Below, in pieces: positions 6,089-13,504 of a stretch of DNA of 13,504 nt. This stretch comes from Chlamydiota bacterium. Lineage in GTDB: Bacteria > Chlamydiota > Chlamydiia > Chlamydiales > Rhabdochlamydiaceae. The position numbers and the translations under genes are program-made. The notes beneath the pieces are model-generated. The model had not been told where the DNA came from. It saw nothing but the letters and a program-made list of their open reading frames with translations, and ran no database searches. Location: NCBI GenBank assembly GCA_013041585.1, contig JABEVM010000171.1, positions 1-13,504 on the forward strand. The letters run 5' to 3'. Position 1 is the stretch's first letter, and the number at the start of each line of letters is the position of its first letter.

Positions 6089-7141
6089 ATGCACTTTACT
6101 CGCGAATCAGTTTTTGTAGGGGCCATACGAGCTTTTTTTGCTTGCTTTGCAGCTATTATCGGAATTTTTGCGGCCATTTTTTGTATCATGCTTGCTATGG
6201 GAGCTTTTTCTACTTCCCCCATAGTCCCAGAAAAAGCTGAATACATCGTTGGCTATGATGCGAACGGACAAAGAACCCTGCAGGCACCTAATACTCCAGT
6301 CATTTTATGCATCGATATTGTTGGAATGGTTGGACTAGGAGATTTATCCTATGAGAAAATTCAAGCGAGTTTAGACGACACGCAAGAGAGTTTGCATGAT
6401 AGAGTCAAGGGTCTTCTTCTCCATGTGAGCACCCCTGGTGGACTTGCCTATGATGCGGCATGCATATATGACGCTTTAAATGAATATAAAGCTAAAATGA
6501 AAATACCCGTTTATGTCTATGTAGAAGATCTCTGCGCTTCAGCCGGGGTGTACATAGCCAGCGCAGCAGATAAAATTAATACTTCTCCTTATACCATATA
6601 TGGCAACATTGGAGTCCGTATGGGTCCCATGTTCAACTATGTAGGTACAATGGACAAACTAGGTGTGCAAGCTCTTACTCTTAGCGAAGGGAAAGATAAA
6701 GACGCCTTAAATCCATTTCGCACCTGGAAGCCTGATGAAGGAGATTTTGTGAAACCTAGCATGGACGCAGAATACAATCGATTTGTAGATACAGTTGTGG
6801 CAGCAAGACCCAAAGTAACAAAAAGTCTGCTCATTAACACATACGGAGCAAAAATTTTTACTGGAGCAGAAGCGGAAGCCGCGGGACTCATCGATGATGG
6901 AAACAGTACGTATAAAAAAACCTTAAAAGAACTCCTTGCTGCAAGCGGAATTCAAGAAGGGCAAACATACCAGGTGTTTAAAGTGCGAGCTCCTCATACT
7001 TTTTTTGGAGATTTACAAGCAAATAACTCATTATTAAAAGGGAAAGTGACCCATACTCTAGACTTAGGTCCTAACTACAACCCCGAGCTTAGTGGAAAAG
7101 TTTTATTTCTTTACCAACCTGAAACAACACCCGCTCCCTAA
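6089..7141 (+). CDS. sppA: S49-family serine peptidase (signal peptide peptidase SppA / SohB type)
   Basis: This membrane-anchored serine peptidase probably degrades cleaved signal peptides or misfolded membrane proteins. It is 350 residues long, a single-domain form. An N-terminal hydrophobic anchor spans about 15-38 (IRAFFACFAAIIGIFAAIF). The S49 fold is marked by VKGLLLHVSTPGG (106-118, oxyanion/substrate region) and the nucleophile motif LCASAGVYIASAADKI (148-163), with Ser151 as the likely catalytic serine. The general-base lysine of the Ser-Lys dyad is probably Lys204 in EGKDKDALNPF (200-210), since its spacing after the serine fits bacterial SppA; Lys202 is an alternative. YGAKIFTGAEAEAAGLIDD (232-250) is the usual downstream motif. 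An AGGA site at 6080-6083, 5 bases before the ATG, supports the start. The gene is divergent from mscS and followed by an intrinsic terminator. Chlamydial genomes often name it sohB. Confidence 0.93.
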   Translation: MHFTRESVFVGAIRAFFACFAAIIGIFAAIFCIMLAMGAFSTSPIVPEKAEYIVGYDANGQRTLQAPNTPVILCIDIVGMVGLGDLSYEKIQASLDDTQESLHDRVKGLLLHVSTPGGLAYDAACIYDALNEYKAKMKIPVYVYVEDLCASAGVYIASAADKINTSPYTIYGNIGVRMGPMFNYVGTMDKLGVQALTLSEGKDKDALNPFRTWKPDEGDFVKPSMDAEYNRFVDTVVAARPKVTKSLLINTYGAKIFTGAEAEAAGLIDDGNSTYKKTLKELLAASGIQEGQTYQVFKVRAPHTFFGDLQANNSLLKGKVTHTLDLGPNYNPELSGKVLFLYQPETTPAP

Positions 7142-7149
7142 TCTTTACG

Positions 7150-7181
7150 GACCCTTTTCTCTTTCCAGAAAAGGGTCTTTT
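7150..7181 (+). terminator. Intrinsic terminator after the S49 peptidase gene
   Basis: GACCCTTTTCT (7150-7160) pairs perfectly with AGAAAAGGGTC (7167-7177), an 11-bp stem with a CTTTCC loop, followed by TTTT (7178-7181). It begins 9 bases after the peptidase stop codon. It ends only 17 bases before the polA ATG, so it also controls read-through into polA. Confidence 0.9.
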
Positions 7182-7198
7182 GCACCAAAATCAAATCC

Positions 7199-9874
7199 AT
7201 GAAAACCATTTATCTTGTCGACGCTCTCAACATTCTTTTCCGATCTTATTACGCGATTGGGCCGATGACCAATCCCAAAGGGCAATCCACGAACGCGCTC
7301 TACGGCTTTATTCGCAGCATCCACAAAGTGATTAAAGATTTTCATCCAACGCATTTATGCATTATATTTGACGGGCCGAGCAACAAACAAAAAAGAACCG
7401 CTATCTATGCTGAATATAAAAGCCATCGAAAGCCTATGCCCGATGATTTGGTTTTTCAATTGCAGCAAGCTATCGAATTTTGTAAGATTGCAGAATTCCC
7501 CCATCTTTGGATTGAAGGAGTAGAGGCCGATGATACAATAGGAAGCGTGGTAAAATGGGCTCAAACTCAAGATGCAACTACTTACATCATCACCGGCGAT
7601 AAAGACCTCTGTCAACTCGTCAATAAATCCACGTTTGTAATTAATCCAAGCAAAGACAACCTGCTCATCGATGAAAAAAAAGTAGAAGAACTTTTTTGTG
7701 TAAAAACAGAGCAAATTGTTGATTATTTAGCAATTATGGGAGATGCCTCCGATAACATTCCAGGCATAGAAGGATTTGGTCCAAAAACTGCTTCGCAACT
7801 TTTACAGAAATTTGGAACATTAGAAAATCTCTTAGCCCATCCAGAACAAGTTCCGGGAGAGAAAAAACAACAAATTCTTCGAGAAAGCAAAGAAATCGCA
7901 CTACTTAGCAAACAGTTAGCCACAATTCATACTGATGTACCCGTCCCTGAAGATGAGAAATTTTATGCTCTCATTCCTCATGATGTGGAAAGACTTAAAA
8001 AATTTTACAAAGAAATGCATTTCAATTCTCTTCTCAAAGAACTTGATTCTTCTTCTATTATCATGGAAAAAAGTCATGCACAGAAAGAAGAACCTGTTTC
8101 TTATACACTTGTTGAAGAAGAGAAATCTTTACATGAGCTATGCCAAAAACTTTCACACGCAAAAGAGTTGTGCGTGGATACAGAGACTACAGATATTCAG
8201 CCTATGCAAGCCAGTTTAGTTGGCGTTGGAATTGGAATGCATCCTAAAGAGGCTTGGTACATTCCCTTAAATGGAAAACTATCTCGAGATACAATCCTCA
8301 CCCATTTAAAACTGTTACTTGAAAACAAGCATACCAGTATCTACGGACATAATATTAAGTATGATCTCCATGTTTTGCTAAACGAAGGCATCTCTCCTGT
8401 AAACATCTGTTTTGATACTATGCTTGCTTCCTATATTCTGAGCCCGCATAACCAACGGCATAATCTCGATGATTTAAGCTTAGAGAACTTTGGGAAAGTA
8501 AAAATCCCTATCTCTGACCTAATTGGAAAAGGGAAAAAAGAGATCGGCATGCAAGAGGTAGAAATTGAAAAAGTTTCCACCTACTGCTGCGAAGATGTGG
8601 ACTATACATGCCGTCTCAAAGATCTTTTCCAAAGGAAAATTAAGGAAGAGGGTCTTTCTGATGTATTAGAAAAGATAGAACTTCCTCTTCTTCCCGTTTT
8701 GCTTTCTATGGAAAGAACAGGAATTTTTGTGGACAAGCATAAACTAGAAGAGATGTCCACAGAACTATCAGCCACTTTAGAAACTTTGCAAAACAAGATT
8801 TATCATCTAGCCGGAGAATCCTTTAACCTCAATTCGCCTAAACAATTAAGCGTGGTCCTTTTTGAAAAATTGGGGCTTAAGCCACCAAAAAAGACACAAA
8901 CCGGCTTCTCTACTAGCGCAGACGTTCTTGAGGATCTTAAAGATGAGTCTCCGATTGTAGAAGAAATTTTAGAGTACCGCACTCTAGAAAAACTACGCTC
9001 AACCTATATCGACGTCCTGCCTACACAGATCAATCCAAAAACCCATCGAATACATTGTACATTTAACCAATCAGTTGCGGCAACAGGAAGGCTTTCTTGT
9101 CAAAATCCGAACCTGCAAAACATTCCGATCAGATCCAAGGAAGGGAAAAAAATACGGGAAGCTTTTAAACCTCAAAAAAAGGATTGGAGCTTTCTCTCCG
9201 CAGACTATTCTCAAATTGAACTGCGGATTTTAGCTCATTTAAGCGAAGATCCATCTCTTCTGAAAGCATTCAATGCAGGCGAAGACATTCACGCCTACAC
9301 TGCATCTCTTGTTTTTGATGTCCCACTGCAAGAGGTAACCTCAGAAATGCGGCATCAGGCTAAAGCGGTAAATTTTGGAATTTTATACGGGCAACAAGCT
9401 TTTGGTCTCTCACAGGGTCTTTCTATGAGTTTTAAGGAAGCCGCCAAGTTTATTGAAACCTATTTTTCTCGTTATAAGAAAGTCAAAGAATTTTTAGACT
9501 TATGTAAAGAAAATACTAGAAAAACGGGAAGGTCGGTGACTATGACGGGCAGACAAAGGCCTATCCCAGAAATCAACAACAAAAACCCTATGATTCGAGG
9601 CGCGGCTGAAAGGCTAGCTGTGAACACACCTCTACAGGGTACTGTGGCTGATTTAATTAAAATTGCAATGATTCAAATAGACGAAATCCTCAAAAAACGC
9701 CCCGATTTAGGCTTTATGATTTTACAAATTCATGATGAACTTTTATTTGAAATTCCCGATGAAAAGATCGAGGAAGTTTCAAAGATTGTAAAAAGAATTA
9801 TGGAAAATGTCTTTTCTTTAAAAGTTCCCTTAGTCGTAGATATTTCGGTTGGCAAAAATTGGGGGGAATGCTAA
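7199..9874 (+). CDS. polA: DNA polymerase I with 5'-nuclease, 3'-5' exonuclease and polymerase domains
   Basis: This 891-residue repair and Okazaki-fragment polymerase has all three classical domains. The 5'-nuclease domain (1-290) shows LVDALN (6-11), FDGP (57-60), EADD (109-112), GDKD (133-136) and GDASDNIPG (181-189). The proofreading domain (300-480) keeps its full acidic set: DTET (327-330), GHNIKYD (383-389) and YCCED (462-466), so 3'-5' exonuclease activity should be intact, unlike in several bacterial Pol I proteins. The polymerase domain has motif A DYSQIELRILAHL (669-681), motif B RHQAKAVNFGILYG (718-731) and motif C QIHDELLF (843-850). The ATG at 7199 gives the conserved N-terminus, but there is no Shine-Dalgarno site, and a terminator hairpin sits directly upstream with no clear promoter between. 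The 3' end overlaps coaE, so polA, coaE and rho probably share a transcript. Confidence 0.98.
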   Translation: MKTIYLVDALNILFRSYYAIGPMTNPKGQSTNALYGFIRSIHKVIKDFHPTHLCIIFDGPSNKQKRTAIYAEYKSHRKPMPDDLVFQLQQAIEFCKIAEFPHLWIEGVEADDTIGSVVKWAQTQDATTYIITGDKDLCQLVNKSTFVINPSKDNLLIDEKKVEELFCVKTEQIVDYLAIMGDASDNIPGIEGFGPKTASQLLQKFGTLENLLAHPEQVPGEKKQQILRESKEIALLSKQLATIHTDVPVPEDEKFYALIPHDVERLKKFYKEMHFNSLLKELDSSSIIMEKSHAQKEEPVSYTLVEEEKSLHELCQKLSHAKELCVDTETTDIQPMQASLVGVGIGMHPKEAWYIPLNGKLSRDTILTHLKLLLENKHTSIYGHNIKYDLHVLLNEGISPVNICFDTMLASYILSPHNQRHNLDDLSLENFGKVKIPISDLIGKGKKEIGMQEVEIEKVSTYCCEDVDYTCRLKDLFQRKIKEEGLSDVLEKIELPLLPVLLSMERTGIFVDKHKLEEMSTELSATLETLQNKIYHLAGESFNLNSPKQLSVVLFEKLGLKPPKKTQTGFSTSADVLEDLKDESPIVEEILEYRTLEKLRSTYIDVLPTQINPKTHRIHCTFNQSVAATGRLSCQNPNLQNIPIRSKEGKKIREAFKPQKKDWSFLSADYSQIELRILAHLSEDPSLLKAFNAGEDIHAYTASLVFDVPLQEVTSEMRHQAKAVNFGILYGQQAFGLSQGLSMSFKEAAKFIETYFSRYKKVKEFLDLCKENTRKTGRSVTMTGRQRPIPEINNKNPMIRGAAERLAVNTPLQGTVADLIKIAMIQIDEILKKRPDLGFMILQIHDELLFEIPDEKIEEVSKIVKRIMENVFSLKVPLVVDISVGKNWGEC

Positions 9875-10476
9875 TTTTGAAGAAAGTAGCCATAACAGGT
9901 GGATTAGCCTGTGGCAAATCTTCTGTTTGCCAAATTCTGAAAAATCACGGTGTAGCCTGCGTTGTAAATGCGGATGAAATTGTACACCAGCTATTATCCA
10001 CAAAGACAGATTTAGGACATAAAATCGCTAGGTTGTTAGGCTCTGATGTTATAGTCAATGGTCAATTCGATCGAAAAAAAATTGCGGAAAAAGTTTTTTC
10101 CGATCCTAAAAAACTACTGGATTTTGAAAAATTGTTACATCCCTCCACTCTTGAGGAAATAAATAAACGTTACATGCAAGCTAGCAAATCGGAGAGCGTT
10201 CCTCTTTTTGTTGTGGAAATACCCTTATTGTATGAAATACAAGCAGAAGATTATTACGATAGCGTAATTACCGTTGTCAGCGATGAGAACATCGCTAGTC
10301 AAAGGTTTATGAAAAATACCTCTTATGGAAAAGAGGAATATGAGCGAAGAATGTCTAGACAACTACCCATATCTATAAAAGCCAAAAGAGCTGATTATAT
10401 CGTTGAGAATAACGGCGATTTGGAAAATCTAAAAAACTCTGTGATAAAACTCATTCCATCACTAGTTTCAATTTAA
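9868..10476 (+). CDS. coaE: Dephospho-CoA kinase
   Basis: This enzyme phosphorylates the 3'-hydroxyl of dephospho-CoA with ATP, the last step of coenzyme A synthesis in the cytosol. From the ATG at 9868 the protein has 202 residues. It has a P-loop GGLACGKS (11-18), the NADEIVHQLL acceptor region (34-43), HPSTLEE (91-97), VVEIPLLYE (115-123), the lid motif RMSRQLP (151-157) and ADYIVENNGD (165-174). The start is ambiguous. The ATG at 9868 overlaps the polA stop and gives MLILKK, similar to the start I recall for chlamydial homologues. TTG at 9877 has better spacing from the GGGGGGA run (9861-9867). TTG at 9859 is open but less likely. Overlap with polA implies translational coupling, and rho follows 19 bases later. 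Confidence 0.93.
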   Translation: MLILKKVAITGGLACGKSSVCQILKNHGVACVVNADEIVHQLLSTKTDLGHKIARLLGSDVIVNGQFDRKKIAEKVFSDPKKLLDFEKLLHPSTLEEINKRYMQASKSESVPLFVVEIPLLYEIQAEDYYDSVITVVSDENIASQRFMKNTSYGKEEYERRMSRQLPISIKAKRADYIVENNGDLENLKNSVIKLIPSLVSI

Positions 10477-10495
10477 CAGGAGCTTCATTTTTATT

Positions 10496-11842
10496 ATGAA
10501 TCAAGAAGATACAACGCAAAATTTGCATGAATCCGATAGTGACAAAAGCCATCTATCTTCTCCGGAATCTACTCATCCTACGGAAACGATTACGAAGATC
10601 TCCGATTTACAACGAATGAACATCGATCAATTGAACCAATTTGCAAGACACATAGGTTTAAAGAATCTTGGTGCTCTAGCCAGATCGCAGTTTGTTTTTG
10701 AAATCGTAAAGGCTAAATCAGAAAAACCGGGTGAAGTTCTTGTAGGAGAAGGCGTATTAGAAGTCCTGCCTGATGGATTTGGATTTTTACGCTCTCCAAA
10801 CTACAACTATCTCCCTTCTGCTGAAGACATTTATGTATCTCCAGCGCAAATCCGTCGCTTCGATTTGAAAAAAGGAGATACCGTATATGGAACAATCCGT
10901 TCTCCAAAAGATAAAGAAAAATACTTCGCTCTTCTCAAAGTAGAAAAGATCAACAACATTTCTCCTGAAAAAGCAAAAGAGCGTATCCTTTTTGAAAACC
11001 TTACCCCCCTCTATCCTGATGAGCGTTTGGTAATGGAAACCACAAAGGACCGTCTAACAACTCGTGTATTAGATCTCACAGCCCCGATTGGAAAAGGGCA
11101 AAGAGCTTTGATTGTAGCTCCTCCGAGATCAGGTAAAACGATTATTTTACAGAATATCGCAAGCGCGATTGCAACTAACAACCCTGAAATCGTGTTAATT
11201 GTTCTTCTGATTGATGAAAGACCGGAAGAAGTGACCGACATGATCCGTATCGTTAAAGGGGAAGTCGTTTCTTCTACCTTTGATGAACCACCTGAAAGAC
11301 ACGTTCAAGTAGCCGAAATGGCGATTGAAAAGGCAAGACGTCTTGTTGAGTACGGCCATGATGTTGTGATCTTGCTAGACAACTTGACGAGACTTGCTAG
11401 AGCGTATAACACCGTACAACCACATTCTGGAAAAATCCTTTCTGGTGGTGTCGATGCAAACGCTATGCACAAACCAAAAAGATTTTTTGGTGCTGCACGT
11501 AATATTGAAAATGGCGGTTCCCTCACTATCATTGCCACAGCTTTAATCGATACAGGATCTCGTATGGACGAGGTTATTTTCGAAGAGTTTAAGGGTACGG
11601 GCAACATGGAGCTGGTCCTTGATCGCAAACTCGCTGACAGACGTGTTTTCCCGGCGATCGACATCATTAAGAGCGGTACCCGTAAAGAAGATCTCTTGTA
11701 TCATCCAACTGAACTCGAGAAAATTTATCTAATGAGACAAGCTCTTGCAGATCTAGCTCCATTAGATGCGATGAATCTTCTGATCGGACGTTTGAAAAAG
11801 ACAAACAGTAATGCAGAATTTCTCTTATCAATGAAAGAATAA
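10496..11842 (+). CDS. rho: Transcription termination factor Rho
   Basis: Rho is a hexameric RNA-dependent ATPase and helicase that releases transcripts at untranslated sites. The 448-residue protein begins with a polar Ser/Thr/Glu-rich extension (1-34). The Rho-N helical domain follows (about 35-75), then the RNA-binding cold-shock-like fold with DGFGFLR (93-99), and then the RecA-like motor. The motor has APPRSGKT Walker A (208-215), LIDERPEEV (238-246), VILLDNLTR Walker B (291-299), the Q-loop region LSGGVDANAMHKPKRFFGAARN (315-336) and GTGNMELVLDR (367-377). All catalytic motifs are intact. An AGGAG site (10478-10482) lies 13 bases before the ATG, a longer gap than usual. It is last in the polA-coaE-rho cluster and followed by a strong hairpin terminator. 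In many bacteria Rho limits its own transcription, but no such leader is evident here. Confidence 0.98.
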   Translation: MNQEDTTQNLHESDSDKSHLSSPESTHPTETITKISDLQRMNIDQLNQFARHIGLKNLGALARSQFVFEIVKAKSEKPGEVLVGEGVLEVLPDGFGFLRSPNYNYLPSAEDIYVSPAQIRRFDLKKGDTVYGTIRSPKDKEKYFALLKVEKINNISPEKAKERILFENLTPLYPDERLVMETTKDRLTTRVLDLTAPIGKGQRALIVAPPRSGKTIILQNIASAIATNNPEIVLIVLLIDERPEEVTDMIRIVKGEVVSSTFDEPPERHVQVAEMAIEKARRLVEYGHDVVILLDNLTRLARAYNTVQPHSGKILSGGVDANAMHKPKRFFGAARNIENGGSLTIIATALIDTGSRMDEVIFEEFKGTGNMELVLDRKLADRRVFPAIDIIKSGTRKEDLLYHPTELEKIYLMRQALADLAPLDAMNLLIGRLKKTNSNAEFLLSMKE

Positions 11843-11850
11843 TTTCTAGG

Positions 11851-11886
11851 AAGAAGCAGAAGGCTTATAACACCTTCTGCTTCTTT
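11851..11886 (+). terminator. Terminator hairpin after rho
   Basis: AAGAAGCAGAAGG (11851-11863) pairs perfectly with CCTTCTGCTTCTT (11873-11885), a 13-bp stem with a 9-base loop, CTTATAACA. The T-run behind it is short (three T's at 11884-11886, then AATA), so termination may be partial or stem-driven. It starts 8 bases after the rho stop and ends 7 bases before the ATG of the next gene. Confidence 0.8.
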
Positions 11887-11893
11887 AATACAT

Positions 11894-13504
11894 ATGGTGG
11901 CTTTCTTCCTTTATCCCCTTTGCAACTTTCTCCTCCTATGCTCCCTTGTCTTTTGTTTTTCTTGTCAAAGTCCTGAGCAGAAATACCCCAAAGAAAAAAT
12001 ACTTCGTATTAATCTTACAAGAGAACCTACAACTCTTGATCCAAGAAAAGCGGGAGATTTAACCTCTTGTCTAGTGGATTTTATCCTTTTTGAAGGACTG
12101 TGCAAACAAAGTCCGCAAGGTGGCATAGAACTGTCCGGTTGTTCATCTATAGAGATTTCTGAAGATAAAAAAACATATACATTCACCATAGAAACATCTA
12201 TGTGGTCCAGTGGAGAGCCTGTAACTGCTTATGATTATGAAAGATCATGGAAAGCTGTTTTAGACCCTTCTTTCCCTGCTGTAAATGCCCATCTTTTTTA
12301 TCCTATACTCAATGCAGAAGAAGCTAAAAAAGGATTAGTGCCATTAGATGAAGTTGGCGTCATAGCCAAAAATGAGAAAACACTCTGCGTTACTCTCAAA
12401 GAGTCAACCCCTCATTTTTTACAGCTTCTTACCTTCTGCACTTTCTTTCCGGCGCATCAAAGCATGAATGGCTTAAATCTTTCCTCCAGTCAAAAGCAAG
12501 ATTTGATTAGTAATGGACCTTTTCAACTTTCTCTTTGGAAACATGATGATGAAATTTATGTCAAAAAAAACCCTTATTATCCAAAAAAAGACACTATTGA
12601 TCTAGATGGCATTAAAATGCTCATGGTCGGTGATGAATCATCAGCCCTCCATTTATACGAAAAAGGTGAGCTCGATATCATTGGAGCCCCAACATCTCAT
12701 CTTCCCGCAGATGCCTTAGCAAGCATCTCCAGAAAAAAGCAATTTCATAACCTTCCCGCTGCAGGCACAATGCTTTGTATTTTTAATACAGAAGCATTTC
12801 CTTTTTCCAATTTAAATATGCGTAAAGCTTTCGCATTAGCAATTCATAGAAAGGAAATCACATCCCATGTTACCCAGCTTGGAGAGCAAATAGCCACCGG
12901 CCTTATCCCTCCCATTCTTCGAAAACATGATAGGTCGTTTTTTGTTGATGGCGATGATAACATGGCAAAATCCTTATTAGAAAAAGGCATGCAAGAGCTT
13001 GGGATTACCCTGCACGATCTACAAGGACTTACCTACTCCTATAGCGCTGCTGCAACAAATCATTTGATTGCGCAAACTTTGCAACAACAATGGCTTAAAA
13101 CCCTTGGCGTGAAAGTGAAATTAGAGCACTCCCATTCCAAAGTTCTTTTAGATAGTTTTGCTAGAGGCAATTATCAGCTCGGACAGTTTTTTCTTTTTGC
13201 TCAATATTTTGATCCCATGAATTTCTTAGAACGATTTAAGCATAAAACGATTCAAAAAAATTTCCCGCACTGGGAAAGCCAAAGTTTTATTCAACTTTTA
13301 GAAAAATCAACCCACCAAAAAAATCCTCATCAGAGGGCTTTAGTCTTAGAAGAAGCAGAAGAAGAATTTATGAACTCCATGCCAGCAGCGCCTATTTTCT
13401 ACTCCTCTTCCGCTTGCCTGATTAAACCCTATCTACGCAACGTGACCTTTACTCCAATGGGAAGTATCTATTTCGAAAAAATTGCCATAGATCTCGATAA
13501 GAAA
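11894..13504 (+). CDS. oppA: Peptide ABC transporter substrate-binding lipoprotein, OppA-like (3' end at window edge)
   Basis: This is a family-5 extracellular solute-binding protein (SBP_bac_5), expected to capture oligopeptides in the periplasm and deliver them to an Opp/Dpp permease. The frame is open for 537 codons to the window end. That is close to full family length, so few residues should be missing. The N-terminus has a hydrophobic signal (1-22) ending in CFSC, giving a loose lipobox with Cys24 as the lipidation site. Family features are LRINLTREPTTLDP (37-50), LFEGLCKQS (64-72), the DYERSWKAVLDPS stretch (112-124), NGPFQLSLWKHDDEIYVKKN and RKAFALAIHRKEI. No Opp permease gene is in view. 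The start is the first ATG of the frame, required for the signal peptide. It lacks a Shine-Dalgarno site and abuts the rho terminator. The ligand is unproven; some chlamydial OppA proteins bind other ligands. Confidence 0.88.
   Translation, partial: MVAFFLYPLCNFLLLCSLVFCFSCQSPEQKYPKEKILRINLTREPTTLDPRKAGDLTSCLVDFILFEGLCKQSPQGGIELSGCSSIEISEDKKTYTFTIETSMWSSGEPVTAYDYERSWKAVLDPSFPAVNAHLFYPILNAEEAKKGLVPLDEVGVIAKNEKTLCVTLKESTPHFLQLLTFCTFFPAHQSMNGLNLSSSQKQDLISNGPFQLSLWKHDDEIYVKKNPYYPKKDTIDLDGIKMLMVGDESSALHLYEKGELDIIGAPTSHLPADALASISRKKQFHNLPAAGTMLCIFNTEAFPFSNLNMRKAFALAIHRKEITSHVTQLGEQIATGLIPPILRKHDRSFFVDGDDNMAKSLLEKGMQELGITLHDLQGLTYSYSAAATNHLIAQTLQQQWLKTLGVKVKLEHSHSKVLLDSFARGNYQLGQFFLFAQYFDPMNFLERFKHKTIQKNFPHWESQSFIQLLEKSTHQKNPHQRALVLEEAEEEFMNSMPAAPIFYSSSACLIKPYLRNVTFTPMGSIYFEKIAIDLDKK

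Noticed and set aside
7355..7714. Minus-strand open frame of 119 codons within polA
   Set aside because: It lies wholly within the polA 5'-nuclease domain, which has all its family motifs, and has no domain or ribosome-binding signal of its own.
11305..11667. Minus-strand open frame of 120 codons within rho
   Set aside because: It is antisense to the invariant Rho motor motifs, which explains the open frame.
1..13504. Search for mobile elements, CRISPR arrays, tRNA/rRNA genes, toxin-antitoxin pairs and phage genes
   Set aside because: No transposase, integrase, direct-repeat array, tRNA-like cloverleaf or other such signature was seen on reading; the window is essentially housekeeping genes.

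Overview
The window reads as a chromosomal segment from a member of the Chlamydiae, probably an environmental or 'chlamydia-like' lineage. Three things support this: a nucleotide transporter of the ATP/ADP-translocase (NTT) family, which is a hallmark of obligate intracellular bacteria and plastids; the run sppA/sohB-polA-coaE-rho beside an NTT gene and a pgsA gene, which I recall as a neighbourhood also found in Chlamydia trachomatis; and AT-rich, low-GC sequence with few strong Shine-Dalgarno sites. I cannot assign genus or species from sequence alone.

Layout. At the left edge, a minus-strand gene of unknown function (1-540) runs off the window. It is divergent from pgk (716-1924, phosphoglycerate kinase), with a 175-bp region between them that carries a promoter candidate for each. 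A 183-bp gap follows with a very good sigma-70/sigma-66-type promoter (2005-2032) and a leader hairpin (2068-2092). These precede a probable membrane operon: the NTT transporter (2108-3688), a DedA-family protein (3703-4326) and PgsA-like phosphatidyltransferase (4372-4896). An MscS-type channel gene on the minus strand (4868-5926) converges on pgsA and overlaps it by 29 bp. An S49 peptidase (6089-7141) diverges from mscS and ends in a textbook intrinsic terminator (7150-7181). Next come polA (7199-9874), coaE (9868-10476, overlapping polA) and rho (10496-11842), closed by a second strong terminator hairpin (11851-11886). An OppA-like lipoprotein gene (11894 to the right edge) starts 8 bases after that hairpin.

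How the genes fit together. Most are core functions: glycolytic ATP production (Pgk), import of host nucleotides (NTT), phospholipid synthesis and probably lipid-carrier handling (PgsA, DedA), osmotic relief (MscS), membrane-protein turnover (S49 peptidase), DNA replication and repair (PolA), CoA synthesis (CoaE), transcription termination (Rho) and peptide capture (OppA). No mobile element, CRISPR array, tRNA, rRNA or phage gene was seen. No intergenic stretch exceeds 300 bases.

No clearly new system is visible. The points most worth a second look are regulatory: terminators placed directly against the starts of polA and oppA, the structured NTT leader, the dedA-pgsA pairing, and the antisense overlap of pgsA and mscS.
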